64,000 nt of DNA from HKST-UBA85 sp035654775. GTDB taxonomy: Bacteria > Bacteroidota > Bacteroidia > Flavobacteriales > Flavobacteriaceae. The translations under genes and the position numbers were made by a program. Positions within the stretch are counted from its first letter, which is position 1. Each line of letters begins with the position of its first letter. The stretch covers positions 58,255-122,254 of the forward strand of contig DASRWB010000032.1 of NCBI GenBank assembly GCA_035654775.1, written 5' to 3'. Below the pieces are notes generated by a model. It was not told the origin of the DNA and ran no database searches. It saw nothing but the letters and a program-made list of their open reading frames with translations. Shown here in pieces: positions 8,078 through 16,595 of this stretch.

Positions 8078-9460
8078 ATTTACGCAATACTAGACATAGA
8101 AACCACCGGTGGTAAATACAACGAAGAAGGTATTACCGAAATTGCCATTTATAAATTTGATGGACATACCGTTGTTGATCAGTTTATTAGTCTGGTAAAT
8201 CCTGAGCGAAAAATTCAAGAGTTTGTCGTAAACTTAACCGGTATAAACAGTGCCATGCTTCGAAGTGCACCAAAATTTTATGAAGTAGCCAAACGCATTG
8301 TTGAAATTACCGAAGACTGCACGATTGTAGCTCACAATGCTAAATTTGACTACAGAATTTTGCGCACCGAGTTTAAAAGACTGGGATTTGACTTTAAACG
8401 TAAAACTCTTTGCACCATAGAACTTTCAAAGGAATTGATACCCAACCAATCTTCCTATAGTCTAGGGAAACTGGCACGTGCTTTGGGCATTCCGGTTAGT
8501 GATAGGCATCGTGCTTCAGGAGATGCTTTGGCAACAGTTAAACTTTTTAAATTATTGCTTAATAAAGATACTCAAAAATATATTGTACAAAACTCCATCA
8601 GGTTTGAGCCCAAATACCAAATGGAACCCAGACATATTGAAATAATTGAAAATTTGCCTGCTACAACAGGCGTATATTATATTCACAGGCCCAACGGAGA
8701 AATTATTTATATAGGCAAAAGCAACAACATCAAAAAACGTATCAATCAGCACTTTACCGGTACCAGTCCAAAATCAAGGAAGATACAACAATTGGTAGCC
8801 GCTGTAACCTATGAAACTACAGGTAGCGAACTGGTAGCTTTACTGAAAGAAAGCGAAGAGATTAAGAAAATTAAACCCCTGTACAATCGCGCTTTACGAC
8901 GAAATATATTTACTCACGCCTTATATAGTTTTACTGATGATAACGGGTACATAAACTTAAAAATTGATACTGCAGATGGCAGAAAAAAACCCATAACTAC
9001 TTTCAGTAACAGGCAGAGTGCGAAACAATTTTTATTTCATGCCGTAGAAAATTACCAACTTTGCCAAAAACTAGCCGGAATACACAATACTAAAGGAAGT
9101 TGTTTTAACTTCAACCTAAAAGCCTGTAACGGTGCCTGTATAAAAAAGGAAGACATTTCAGTTTATAATTCTAGAGTCAATCAACTAATTTCAAAAAACA
9201 GCTATTCCAATAAGAATCTAATCATTATTGACAAAGGTAGAGAAATTGAAGAACGCTCGGCTGTGGTAATAAAAAACGGTATTTTTTATGGGTTAGGTTT
9301 TTTCAACTTAAATCATCAAATTACCAGAGTAGATGTACTGGAGTCATTTATAACACCCATGCAAAACAACAGAGATACACAGCATATCATCCAAAGCTAC
9401 ATGCGTAAAAAGAAACACTTAAAAATAATACCTTTTTCGCATAACGCACATTCTAACTAA
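8078..9460 (+). CDS. DEDDh exonuclease fused to GIY-YIG nuclease domain (apparent ATT start)
   Basis: About 460 residues if translation begins at ATT 8078. Residues 1-165 form a DnaQ-like 3'-5' exonuclease: AILDIETTGG carries the catalytic Asp-x-Glu, followed by AHNAKFDYRIL and HRASGDA. From about residue 195 a UvrC-like GIY-YIG domain follows (GVYYIHRPNGEIIYIGKS), then a C-terminal region with several Cys. Such fusions are common in Bacteroidetes and presumed to act in DNA repair. No ATG lies between the yggS stop and the exonuclease motif; the first ATG (8255) would remove the catalytic Asp-x-Glu, so it is unlikely to be the start. ATT at 8078 gives the N-terminus expected from homologues as I recall them. 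Confidence 0.82.
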   Translation: MYAILDIETTGGKYNEEGITEIAIYKFDGHTVVDQFISLVNPERKIQEFVVNLTGINSAMLRSAPKFYEVAKRIVEITEDCTIVAHNAKFDYRILRTEFKRLGFDFKRKTLCTIELSKELIPNQSSYSLGKLARALGIPVSDRHRASGDALATVKLFKLLLNKDTQKYIVQNSIRFEPKYQMEPRHIEIIENLPATTGVYYIHRPNGEIIYIGKSNNIKKRINQHFTGTSPKSRKIQQLVAAVTYETTGSELVALLKESEEIKKIKPLYNRALRRNIFTHALYSFTDDNGYINLKIDTADGRKKPITTFSNRQSAKQFLFHAVENYQLCQKLAGIHNTKGSCFNFNLKACNGACIKKEDISVYNSRVNQLISKNSYSNKNLIIIDKGREIEERSAVVIKNGIFYGLGFFNLNHQITRVDVLESFITPMQNNRDTQHIIQSYMRKKKHLKIIPFSHNAHSN

Positions 9461-9470
9461 TCTTTTTTAG

Positions 9471-9478
9471 TACATTTA
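9471..9478 (+). promoter_or_regulatory. -7-like box five bases before the channel gene
   Basis: TACATTTA differs from TAnnTTTG only in the last base. It ends five bases before the ATG at 9484, so a transcript from it would be nearly or fully leaderless. Confidence 0.35.
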
Positions 9479-9483
9479 GCATT

Positions 9484-10320
9484 ATGGATGCACCCAAAAA
9501 AATAACAGGCTGGCGATTAAAAATTCATGAAATAATTTATGGAACGCACACACCTGCCGGAAAATTATTTGATATTATTTTACTGGTTGCTATTCTCTAC
9601 AGTATTATTATCGTAATGCTGGAAAGTGTTGAATCGTTTGACAATAAATACCACAGTTTTTTTAATATTTCTGAATGGATAATTACCATCCTGTTTTCAA
9701 TAGAATACATTTTAAGAATTTTATGTGTAAACCAACCTAAAAAATATATATTTAGCTTTTATGGTATAGTTGATTTACTTTCAACGCTTCCCAAATACCT
9801 GTCTTATATTATTTTAGACTCTCAATTTTTATCCGTATTCAGAGCCTTTAGACTGTTGCGGGTTTTCAGAATATTAAAACTTATTCGTTTTGTAGGCGAA
9901 TCTAACAATCTAGTTCGGGCCTTAAAAAACAGTCGTTCAAAAATTTTTATTTTTATTTTCTTTGTACTAATTATCTCTGTAATTCTGGGTACCGTAATGT
10001 ACCTTATTGAAGGTCCTGAAAATGGTTTCAGAAGTATACCACAAAGTATTTATTGGTGTATTGTTACCCTTACCACGGTTGGTTTTGGCGATATTACTCC
10101 GCAAACGCCCGTTGGACAAATGTTGGCCACAATTATTATGATAATTGGTTATGGCATTATCGCGGTACCCACAGGAATAGTATCAGCAGAATATGCCGCC
10201 AGCCGAAACAAAACTATAAATGAAAACGACAGCTCATGCGAAAATTGTGGCGCTGATATTATTTTAAGTGATGCCAAATACTGTAGAAAATGCGGCGTAA
10301 AATTAAATAGCGATGCCTAA
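9484..10320 (+). CDS. Voltage-gated-type potassium channel with C-terminal zinc ribbon
   Basis: 278-residue six-helix cation channel. An S4-like helix has Arg at 120, 123, 126 and 129 plus Lys 132 at three-residue spacing. The pore helix and selectivity filter TTVGFGD (about 197-203) indicate K+ selectivity. After the S6 helix (about 212-236) a short linker leads to a CxxC-x11-CxxC ribbon (Cys 252, 255, 267, 270) instead of a KTN/RCK or cyclic-nucleotide domain. The gene overlaps miaA by eight bases. Confidence 0.9.
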   Translation: MDAPKKITGWRLKIHEIIYGTHTPAGKLFDIILLVAILYSIIIVMLESVESFDNKYHSFFNISEWIITILFSIEYILRILCVNQPKKYIFSFYGIVDLLSTLPKYLSYIILDSQFLSVFRAFRLLRVFRILKLIRFVGESNNLVRALKNSRSKIFIFIFFVLIISVILGTVMYLIEGPENGFRSIPQSIYWCIVTLTTVGFGDITPQTPVGQMLATIIMIIGYGIIAVPTGIVSAEYAASRNKTINENDSSCENCGADIILSDAKYCRKCGVKLNSDA

Positions 10321-11233
10321 AACACTTATCTCCATTGTAGGTCCAACTGCAATAGGTAAAACCAAATTGAGTATTGCACTCGCTCAATTATACCATACCG
10401 AAATTATTTCGGCAGATTCCAGACAGTTTTACAAAGAAATGCATATAGGAACAGCAGTGCCATCAACAGAAGAATTGACACAAGTAAAACACCATTTTAT
10501 CCAGCATCTTTCTATTCATCAAACATATAGCGTAGGACATTTTGAACGGGATGCCATTGCCTGTTTAGATCAATTATTTAAAAAAAAAGACGTTGTAATT
10601 ATGGTTGGCGGTTCAGGATTATATGTCGATGCCGTAACCAAAGGATTGGACAATTTTCCGAAAATTGATAAAAATATCCGAACCCAACTTAACGCCAGTT
10701 TAAAATCCAAAGGGCTTGTATATCTTCAGGAGCAATTAAAGCAATTAGACCTCAAAGCCTACCAAACTATCGCACTGGATAATCCCAGACGCGTTTTGCG
10801 TGCATTAGAAGTATGCATTCAAACCGGGCAACCTTACTCCTCTTTTTTATCAGAAAATAAAACCAAAAGAAATTTTAAAACGTTATCTGTCGGATTAACT
10901 GCAGAAAGAGAAATTGTATACTCACGAATAAATAAAAGAGTAGACCATATGATGGCAAACGGACTGCTTGAAGAAGCCAGAATATTATTTCCACAAAAAG
11001 GGTGTAATGCTTTAGAAACCGTAGGATATAAAGAATTATTTACCTATTTTGAAGGTACTTACACCTTGGATTTTGCCATTTCTGAAATAAAAAAAAACAC
11101 TCGGCGTTTTGCTAAAAGACAACAAACCTGGTTTAAAAAAAATCCGGAAACCCATTGGTTTGATTACCAAACTCCACCTGAAAAAATTTTTGATTTCATA
11201 AACGCCATCACTAGCAATAGGCTACAAAATTAA
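10313..11233 (+). CDS. miaA: tRNA dimethylallyltransferase
   Basis: Transfers a dimethylallyl group to N6 of A37 in tRNAs reading U-starting codons. The 306-residue length is normal. It has the P-loop GPTAIGKT (10-17), the SADSRQFYKEM segment with the catalytic Asp, GGSGLYVDAV, and DNPRRVLRALEV followed by the tRNA-binding C-terminal part (TVGYKEL, RRFAKRQQTWF). The start codon lies inside the end of the channel gene, which implies translational coupling. Confidence 0.95.
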   Translation: MPKTLISIVGPTAIGKTKLSIALAQLYHTEIISADSRQFYKEMHIGTAVPSTEELTQVKHHFIQHLSIHQTYSVGHFERDAIACLDQLFKKKDVVIMVGGSGLYVDAVTKGLDNFPKIDKNIRTQLNASLKSKGLVYLQEQLKQLDLKAYQTIALDNPRRVLRALEVCIQTGQPYSSFLSENKTKRNFKTLSVGLTAEREIVYSRINKRVDHMMANGLLEEARILFPQKGCNALETVGYKELFTYFEGTYTLDFAISEIKKNTRRFAKRQQTWFKKNPETHWFDYQTPPEKIFDFINAITSNRLQN

Positions 11234-11302
11234 GCAGCTTCAGCTACCTCTAACCGATGTGATAAATTCAGTTAAAAAAATAAAAACCTAAAAAAAGTAA
11301 GT

Positions 11303-11328
11303 TTGTATCTTAATTAACACTACCTTTG
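11303..11328 (+). promoter_or_regulatory. Promoter of the cold-shock gene
   Basis: TACCTTTG (11321-11328) matches the -7 consensus. A TTG at 11303-11305 lies 15 bases upstream, a shorter gap than usual. The resulting leader before the ATG at 11353 is short, about 20 bases. Confidence 0.6.
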
Positions 11329-11352
11329 TACTTTAATTATTTAATTTTTATT

Positions 11353-11544
11353 ATGAATACAGGTACAGTAAAATTCTTCAACAATTCAAAAGGATTTGGA
11401 TTTATCACTGAAGAAGGAACAAACAAAGAACACTTTGTGCACATTTCAGGACTCATCGATGAAATAAGAGACGGCGATGAAGTTGAGTTTGATTTGCAAG
11501 AAGGTAAAAAAGGATTGAACGCGGTAAACGTAAAAGTTATCTAA
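11353..11544 (+). CDS. Cold-shock domain protein
   Basis: 63-residue single cold-shock domain, an RNA/ssDNA chaperone of the CspA family. RNP1 is KGFGFI (13-18) and RNP2 is HFVHI (27-31), and the protein begins NTGTVKFFNNS. The ATG at 11353 is chosen because it gives the canonical N-terminus and because the promoter box at 11321-11328 overlaps any earlier start. It is followed by a strong hairpin terminator shared with the convergent response regulator. Confidence 0.95.
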   Translation: MNTGTVKFFNNSKGFGFITEEGTNKEHFVHISGLIDEIRDGDEVEFDLQEGKKGLNAVNVKVI

Positions 11545-11565
11545 TATTCGATATTTTTTTAAAGT

Positions 11566-11599
11566 AAAAAGCCTATCCGGAACTGGATAGGCTTTTTTT
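11566..11599. terminator. Bidirectional terminator between csp and the response regulator
   Basis: Inverted repeat AAAAAGCCTATCC / GGATAGGCTTTTTTT with a short loop, with U-tracts in both orientations. It lies 25 bases after the cold-shock stop, and its far arm overlaps the TAA (11598-11600) of the convergent response-regulator gene. Confidence 0.9.
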
Positions 11600-12311
11600 A
11601 TGCATCTTGATTTATTACAAGCCTAAACCCTTCACCGTGAATATTTAAAATTTCAACTTTAGGATCAAGTTTTAGGTATTTTCTGAGTTTAGCAATATAT
11701 ACATCCATGCTTCGGGAGGTAAAGTAATTGTCATCTCTCCATATTTTGGTTAAGGCCAGTTCGCGAGGCATTAAGTCATTTTCATGAAGAGCCAATAGCC
11801 TAAGCAGTTCGTTTTCTTTGGGAGACAACTTGATTGGATCTTGCCCTTTGAACTTTAAAAAACGTAGTTTTGAGTTCAATTCAAAATCGCCAATTTTGAA
11901 TTCAAACTGTTTACTGTCTGCAATTGTTTCGGTTGCTTTTCGCTGGATAATTGCTTTTATTTTCATTAATAGTACTTCGCTGTCAAAGGGTTTATTAAGG
12001 TAATCGTCTGCACCTACTTTGTATCCTTTAAGTACATCTTCTTTCATGGCTTTTGCGGTTAAGAAAATGATGGGTACTTCGGTATTTTTTTCGCGTATTT
12101 CTTTAGCCAAAGTAAAGCCGTCTTTATAAGGCATCATGACGTCCAGAATACACAAATCAAAATCGTCTTTTTTGAATTTTTCAAAGCCTTCCATTCCATT
12201 TTTGGCATGGGTTACGCTGTAATCGTTCATTGTTAAGTAGTCTTTAAGTACAATTCCAAAGTTTGGATCGTCTTCTACTAATAAAATTTTCTTTTGTTGT
12301 TGTTCACTCAT
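11598..12311 (-). CDS. OmpR-family response regulator (RprY-like)
   Basis: 237 residues. The receiver domain has the acidic pair at 14-15, phospho-acceptor Asp 57 in LCILDVMMP, and a conserved Lys in FLTAKAMKED. From about residue 135 a winged-helix OmpR/PhoB DNA-binding domain follows (LSPKENELLRLLALH, SRSMDVYIAKLRKYL). It lies four bases downstream of the cognate kinase gene, so the two form one operon. The pair resembles RprXY of Bacteroides; its signal is unknown. Repeats upstream of the kinase could be its own operator. Confidence 0.93.
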   Translation of the reverse strand: MSEQQQKKILLVEDDPNFGIVLKDYLTMNDYSVTHAKNGMEGFEKFKKDDFDLCILDVMMPYKDGFTLAKEIREKNTEVPIIFLTAKAMKEDVLKGYKVGADDYLNKPFDSEVLLMKIKAIIQRKATETIADSKQFEFKIGDFELNSKLRFLKFKGQDPIKLSPKENELLRLLALHENDLMPRELALTKIWRDDNYFTSRSMDVYIAKLRKYLKLDPKVEILNIHGEGFRLVINQDA

Positions 12312-12315
12312 AGCA

Positions 12316-13890
12316 TTATGATATTAATGGAAGCTTGATTATAAATGTGCTTCCTTTGTCTTTTTCACTTTCTACTGTTATATACCCTTGATGGTCTTCT
12401 ACGATACGTTTTACATAGGCTAAACCTAAACCGTGTCCTTTTACGTTGTGTAAATTTCCTGTGGGTTCGCGATAAAATTTTTCGAAAACCCTTTTTTGGG
12501 CAGCTTTTCCCATACCGCTGCCTTGGTCTTTTATTTTTACTATTATGTTATTTCCAATATTTTCTGTGTAAACATCTATTTCAGGATTTTTTGGCGAATA
12601 TTTAATTGCATTGTCCAGAATGTTTACAATCACATTAGTAAAGTGTGATTCATTGGCTAATACTGACGACTTATTGGCGTTTAAATGTTTGTTTATGTGT
12701 CCGTTTCTGTCTTCTACCATAAGTTCTACATGCGATATGGCATCTTCTATTATGTCGTGTAGCTTTATGCGTTCCTTACTAATGTTTAGGTCTTGTTTTT
12801 CCAGTTTAGATATTCGCAATACATTTTCTACTTGAGCATGCATACGTTTATTTTCTTCTTTAATCATGTTTAAATACCTGGCTACTTTTTCTTTGTCTTC
12901 CATAATTTTTGGATTTTTTATGGAGTCTAAAGCTAAGTTTATGGTTGCTATAGGTGTTTTAAACTCATGAGTCATGTTGTTGATAAAGTCTGATTTTATT
13001 TCTGAAATCTTTTTTTGTTTTATCAACTGCATTAAGGCGCTGGTGTAGGCTATAATGATGATTGAGGTAAAAATAATGGACAGCAATGTCATACCTATCA
13101 CTGAAGACAAAATAAACTTATTGTGTTCCGGAAAGTTTACCAATAGCCTGTAATTTTTAGAACTGGTATTGTTGTAAAAAATAGGAACACTGTAGGTTGA
13201 TATTTTTTTTAGTTCAAAATTCTCGGTTTGAATTTTTGTAGCTAAATCATTGCTGTATATGGCAAACTCAAAATCGATATCAATATTATCTAGTTTTAGC
13301 CGGTTTTTGAGCAGTTCGTTTATTTCGTTTTTAGAGACTCTTTTGTGTAAAGGGACTCTGTCTGCTAAATCGTTATATGCACTTTCAAAATAAATTTCGT
13401 CTGTTCTGGATATGGTTCCCAGTTCAAGCATTCGGGCTTCAGGCGAAGTACTTTGTTTTTTTTCTGCATCGGTATTTTTAAAGATTTTGGTTTCTCTTTC
13501 ATTGATAACGCGCTTTATGCTAATACTATCTAAACCTATGTCAAAGAGCGGCGAATTAAATTTATAGTTTTCTTCTAAAATTCCGTTTCTGTAAATAAGG
13601 GTTTCGTTTGAAAAGTTATCTTCTTGTATTACCCATAAATTACGAATGTCTGTAGTATCTATTGGTACGTCTTGCCGCATTAAATCTTGCAATTTGTACA
13701 CGTACTGTGCATACTCTCTATTTTCTATAATTTTTGAAACGTGACTTAATGCTTTTTTTACATTAAATTCAAATTGTTCTTCCTTATTCTTTATAGAATT
13801 GCTTATATAATAAGCCTGTACAAAAATGATTCCTATTAATGATAAACTCATTAAAAGAATCAGTATGATGAATAACTTTTTGCTCATCAT
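12316..13890 (-). CDS. Membrane sensor histidine kinase (RprX-like)
   Basis: 524 residues. A first membrane helix (about 5-27) and a second (about 262-286) flank a periplasmic sensor region of roughly 230 residues with no recognised domain. HisKA follows with phospho-His about 308 (NMTHEFKTPIATI), then HATPase_c with the N box (ILDNAIKYS), G1 (IKDQGSGMG) and G2 (GHGLGLAYV). Two ATGs are adjacent; the second (13887) lies four bases beyond a TAAATTTG box and could be the true, leaderless start. Confidence 0.93.
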   Translation of the reverse strand: MMSKKLFIILILLMSLSLIGIIFVQAYYISNSIKNKEEQFEFNVKKALSHVSKIIENREYAQYVYKLQDLMRQDVPIDTTDIRNLWVIQEDNFSNETLIYRNGILEENYKFNSPLFDIGLDSISIKRVINERETKIFKNTDAEKKQSTSPEARMLELGTISRTDEIYFESAYNDLADRVPLHKRVSKNEINELLKNRLKLDNIDIDFEFAIYSNDLATKIQTENFELKKISTYSVPIFYNNTSSKNYRLLVNFPEHNKFILSSVIGMTLLSIIFTSIIIIAYTSALMQLIKQKKISEIKSDFINNMTHEFKTPIATINLALDSIKNPKIMEDKEKVARYLNMIKEENKRMHAQVENVLRISKLEKQDLNISKERIKLHDIIEDAISHVELMVEDRNGHINKHLNANKSSVLANESHFTNVIVNILDNAIKYSPKNPEIDVYTENIGNNIIVKIKDQGSGMGKAAQKRVFEKFYREPTGNLHNVKGHGLGLAYVKRIVEDHQGYITVESEKDKGSTFIIKLPLIS

Positions 13891-13891
13891 T

Positions 13892-13899
13892 CAAATTTA
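13892..13899 (-). promoter_or_regulatory. -7 box immediately before the histidine kinase gene
   Basis: On the minus strand this reads TAAATTTG, an exact TAnnTTTG match, followed by A-ATG-ATG. It overlaps the repeat cluster at 13895-13956. Confidence 0.45.
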
Positions 13900-13956
13900 A
13901 CATTTTAACATTTAGCTCTCTTAGAGTTTAACCTTACCTTAACAAAAATGTTAAAT
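13895..13956. repeat. Tandem and inverted 8-12 bp repeats upstream of the two-component operon
   Basis: TTTAACAT occurs twice head to tail at 13896-13903 and 13904-13911, and once inverted (ATGTTAAA) at 13948-13955. The outer 12-mers ATTTAACATTTT (13895-13906) and AAAATGTTAAAT (13945-13956) are perfect inverted copies. The array overlaps the kinase -7 box and lies between the divergent-facing end of coaE and the kinase start. Tandem half-sites are how OmpR-family regulators bind, so autoregulation is a reasonable guess. Confidence 0.55.
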
Positions 13957-13963
13957 TTTAAGG

Positions 13964-14554
13964 TTAAAAATCCATTTTTAGTAGTTGCTTGTGTATTTTT
14001 TCTACTTGGTTTTGGGTTTCTTCTATGGTGTTGTTATGTATAACGAAGTCTCCTTGTTTTATTTTATCTTCTTCAGGAAGTTGATTTTTTATCACAGCTT
14101 CTATTTTCTCTCTTGTGGTTTCGTCTCTTTTTAATACTCTTTTAATTCGGGTTTCTTCTGGAGTTGTTACTACAATTACTTTATGGCATTCTGTGTTGGC
14201 TCCGGTTTCAAAGAGAATGGCGCTTTCTTTTAAAACGTATGGAGCAGTTTGTTTCTTTACCCATTTGCCAAAGTGCTGAGCTACTTTAGGATGCACAATG
14301 GCATTCATTTTCTTGAGGTTTTCAGGGTTATTGAAAATTTTTTCCGCTATGAATGCTTTGTTTATTTGGTTGTTTTTTAAGTAGGTTTCTTGACCAAAAA
14401 GTGCAATTAGTTTTTTTCTGATGATTTTAGATTTACCTATTAGCCGTTTAGCCTCTTCATCAGCTATATAGATAGGTATTCCTAAGGCTTTAAACATATG
14501 CGCCACAGTGGTTTTTCCACTACCAATTCCACCGGTCAACCCAATTACTTTCAT
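13964..14554 (-). CDS. coaE: Dephospho-CoA kinase
   Basis: Final step of coenzyme A synthesis: ATP-dependent phosphorylation of dephospho-CoA at the 3' hydroxyl of ribose. 196 residues with the P-loop GLTGGIGSGKTT (about 5-16), the DEEAKRL segment, HPKVAQHF, and the ESAILFETG region typical of CoaE. The first four bases overlap the end of the YbbR gene, a gene pair that recurs in Bacteroidetes, so both are likely translated from one mRNA starting at the glycosyltransferase. Confidence 0.95.
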   Translation of the reverse strand: MKVIGLTGGIGSGKTTVAHMFKALGIPIYIADEEAKRLIGKSKIIRKKLIALFGQETYLKNNQINKAFIAEKIFNNPENLKKMNAIVHPKVAQHFGKWVKKQTAPYVLKESAILFETGANTECHKVIVVTTPEETRIKRVLKRDETTREKIEAVIKNQLPEEDKIKQGDFVIHNNTIEETQNQVEKIHKQLLKMDF

Positions 14555-15516
14555 TCGCTTTGTATAAATTCTACTCTGTTCAAATTAATTTTAACGTTTT
14601 TTACAAACTTTGGTTTTTCAGTTAGTTCCGGAACCAAATAAGGTTGTTGTTTTGTGACTTTTGCAAAATTACAAACCACTTTAAAGTCTTCAGTGCGTAT
14701 TGAGTTAAAATTACTTAAACTGGTGTAGTACGTTACGGTAACTTCTTTTGGGAAAGTTTTAATTTGGAATCCTTCAGGAATATTACTCACTGTAATGGGT
14801 ACTTGCATTGTTCCTTCGGTAAACTTTTCAACCTTAGCGGTTACGTTTATTTCTGTGTGAGAAATGTTTTCTTTTTGTAATACCGAAGGAATAGCAAGCG
14901 AAACTTTTTCAGAAATGTTTTTATTTACTTGGACTAATCTAAGCGTGTCTGTATATATAGCTTTTAATTCAGAAAGACGTTTACTTGGTCCAATAACTTT
15001 AATAGAGTCTGGCGTGATAATTAATTGGTCGCTTAAATCAAACCCTTGCATAAAACGTATATCGCTTCTTAAAATTACAGGTAGTTTTTTAACTGCATTT
15101 ACGTCATAAGTAAAAAACAAAGTATCGGGAGTGATTGATAAAATTTCTTCGCCTTGTTGAAATTGACCATAAAGACTTTCAAACCCTTTATTTCTTTCCC
15201 AAAAATAATTTGAGTCGTTTATTTTTGTTTGTTTGTTGAAATCCAAAGTTACTTTTGGCGGATTTAGATAGTATTTCAAAAGCTTGAATCCCTGTGACTT
15301 AAGTGTGATATTTAACCGAATGCTATCTTTGTTTCGGTTAATGTATTCTTTTGGCATATTATTTACTTCAATAAAAAAAGCAAAGGTTTTGGTTTTGGTT
15401 TCTGCCAGTTTTGAAAGTAATAACACTATGGCAGCTACAAGCAAAAACAACACAAAAACATTAAGTTTTTTACTTTTTACTGATGCTGCTAATGTTGATT
15501 TTATTTTTTTAACCAT
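14551..15516 (-). CDS. YbbR-like domain membrane-anchored protein
   Basis: 321 residues with one N-terminal membrane helix (about 19-38) and a large periplasmic part built of YbbR-like beta domains (repeated PVILRS and DSIKVIGPS type strands, VPITVSNIPEGF). YbbR domains in Firmicutes CdaR regulate cyclic-di-AMP synthase CdaA; no cdaA lies here, so that role cannot be claimed. It ends overlapping coaE by four bases and starts immediately after the glycosyltransferase stop. Confidence 0.8.
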   Translation of the reverse strand: MVKKIKSTLAASVKSKKLNVFVLFLLVAAIVLLLSKLAETKTKTFAFFIEVNNMPKEYINRNKDSIRLNITLKSQGFKLLKYYLNPPKVTLDFNKQTKINDSNYFWERNKGFESLYGQFQQGEEILSITPDTLFFTYDVNAVKKLPVILRSDIRFMQGFDLSDQLIITPDSIKVIGPSKRLSELKAIYTDTLRLVQVNKNISEKVSLAIPSVLQKENISHTEINVTAKVEKFTEGTMQVPITVSNIPEGFQIKTFPKEVTVTYYTSLSNFNSIRTEDFKVVCNFAKVTKQQPYLVPELTEKPKFVKNVKINLNRVEFIQSE

Positions 15517-16524
15517 TTATTTAGTAAAAAAAAGTTCTGGAAAAGCCTTCTCAGGTTTTATATTTAATCCCGCAATTAATAGCGTAGATGTTATGAATCC
15601 GTAACCATAACCCACCATTTGTACAAAAATGGCAAAAATGGCTTGAAATGCAACAAAAAAGCTTTTTGTTTTAATTACCGCCAAAATAAAAGCACTGACA
15701 AAGTAAAACAAATACATCAACAGCAATAAACTCCTACTAAAAAAAAGGAATAAAGTAATAGCACATACCAAACCAAAGCAAAATACTGCCGGAAACCAAT
15801 AGGCTATTTTTTTGGTTTCAGGATGCCAGCTATTAAGAATAGGTCTTACCAGGCCAAATTTATATACTTGGTTGTAAAATTTAGGCCAGGAAATGCGTCG
15901 TTTATGAAATACTTTAGCTTCAGGCATTAATGCAGTTTTATATCCTTTTTTCCAAAGTCTAATGCTTAAATCCGGATCTTCTCCCGGATGAATTGACCCA
16001 AAACCACCGGTAGCTAAAAATGCTTCTTTAGAAAGCCCCATATTAAAACTTCGAGGTTGAAATTTTGTAACACTTTTTTTATTTCCTCTAATACCACCTG
16101 TAGATATAAAAGAGGTCATGGCAAAATTTATGGCTTTTTGTAGGTTTGAGAACGATTCGTGTGCTTCATCAGGACCTCCAAAACAGTGAACAAATTTGCT
16201 GTTCAGGCTATTTTCAACTTCTGCTAAATAATTTTCCGGCAGTAAACAGTCTGAATCCAAGATGATAAAATAATTGCCTTTCGCTTTTTGCATACCAAAA
16301 TTTCTGGAATCGCCTGGACCTGAATTCTTCTTGAAGTAGTACGAAATATGCAATTTATCCTGAAAAGATTCTACAACGGATTTTGAAGAAATACCGGAGC
16401 CATCTTCTATAATTACAATTTCATAGGGTGTTTTTGAGGTTTGCAGCAAAAAACTTTCTAACAGTTCCTTAATTTCTTCAGGACGGTTAAAAACAGGAAT
16501 TATAAATGAAAAGTGTAACTGCAT
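15517..16524 (-). CDS. Family 2 glycosyltransferase, membrane-associated
   Basis: About 335 residues from the ATG at 16524, which gives the canonical start HFSFIIPVFNRPEEI. The GT-A domain has EDGSG, the metal-binding LDSDCLLP, and GGFGSIHPGEDPDLSIRLW. Two or three hydrophobic helices follow at the C-terminus (about 235-325). It probably transfers a sugar from a nucleotide donor to an envelope polysaccharide or lipid; donor and acceptor are not readable. An upstream in-frame Met is less likely because the residues before 16524 do not fit the family. Confidence 0.88.
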   Translation of the reverse strand: MQLHFSFIIPVFNRPEEIKELLESFLLQTSKTPYEIVIIEDGSGISSKSVVESFQDKLHISYYFKKNSGPGDSRNFGMQKAKGNYFIILDSDCLLPENYLAEVENSLNSKFVHCFGGPDEAHESFSNLQKAINFAMTSFISTGGIRGNKKSVTKFQPRSFNMGLSKEAFLATGGFGSIHPGEDPDLSIRLWKKGYKTALMPEAKVFHKRRISWPKFYNQVYKFGLVRPILNSWHPETKKIAYWFPAVFCFGLVCAITLFLFFSRSLLLLMYLFYFVSAFILAVIKTKSFFVAFQAIFAIFVQMVGYGYGFITSTLLIAGLNIKPEKAFPELFFTK

Positions 16525-16549
16525 GATTACAAAAGTAGTTATAAGGCAC

Positions 16550-16576
16550 AAAAAAAGCCACCAAAAGGTGGCTTTT
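16550..16576 (-). terminator. Terminator of the 16596 T9SS cargo gene
   Basis: Perfect stem AAAAGCCACC / GGTGGCTTTT (16553-16562 and 16567-16576) with a four-base loop. On the minus strand it is followed by a run of T at 16557-16550. It lies 20 bases past the stop codon. Confidence 0.85.
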
Positions 16577-16595
16577 AATTTTTCAATTTGTGTGA

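Noticed and set aside
8255..8257. ATG 8255 as start of the exonuclease
   Set aside because: It would delete the Asp-x-Glu catalytic motif while the upstream frame is clearly conserved coding sequence.
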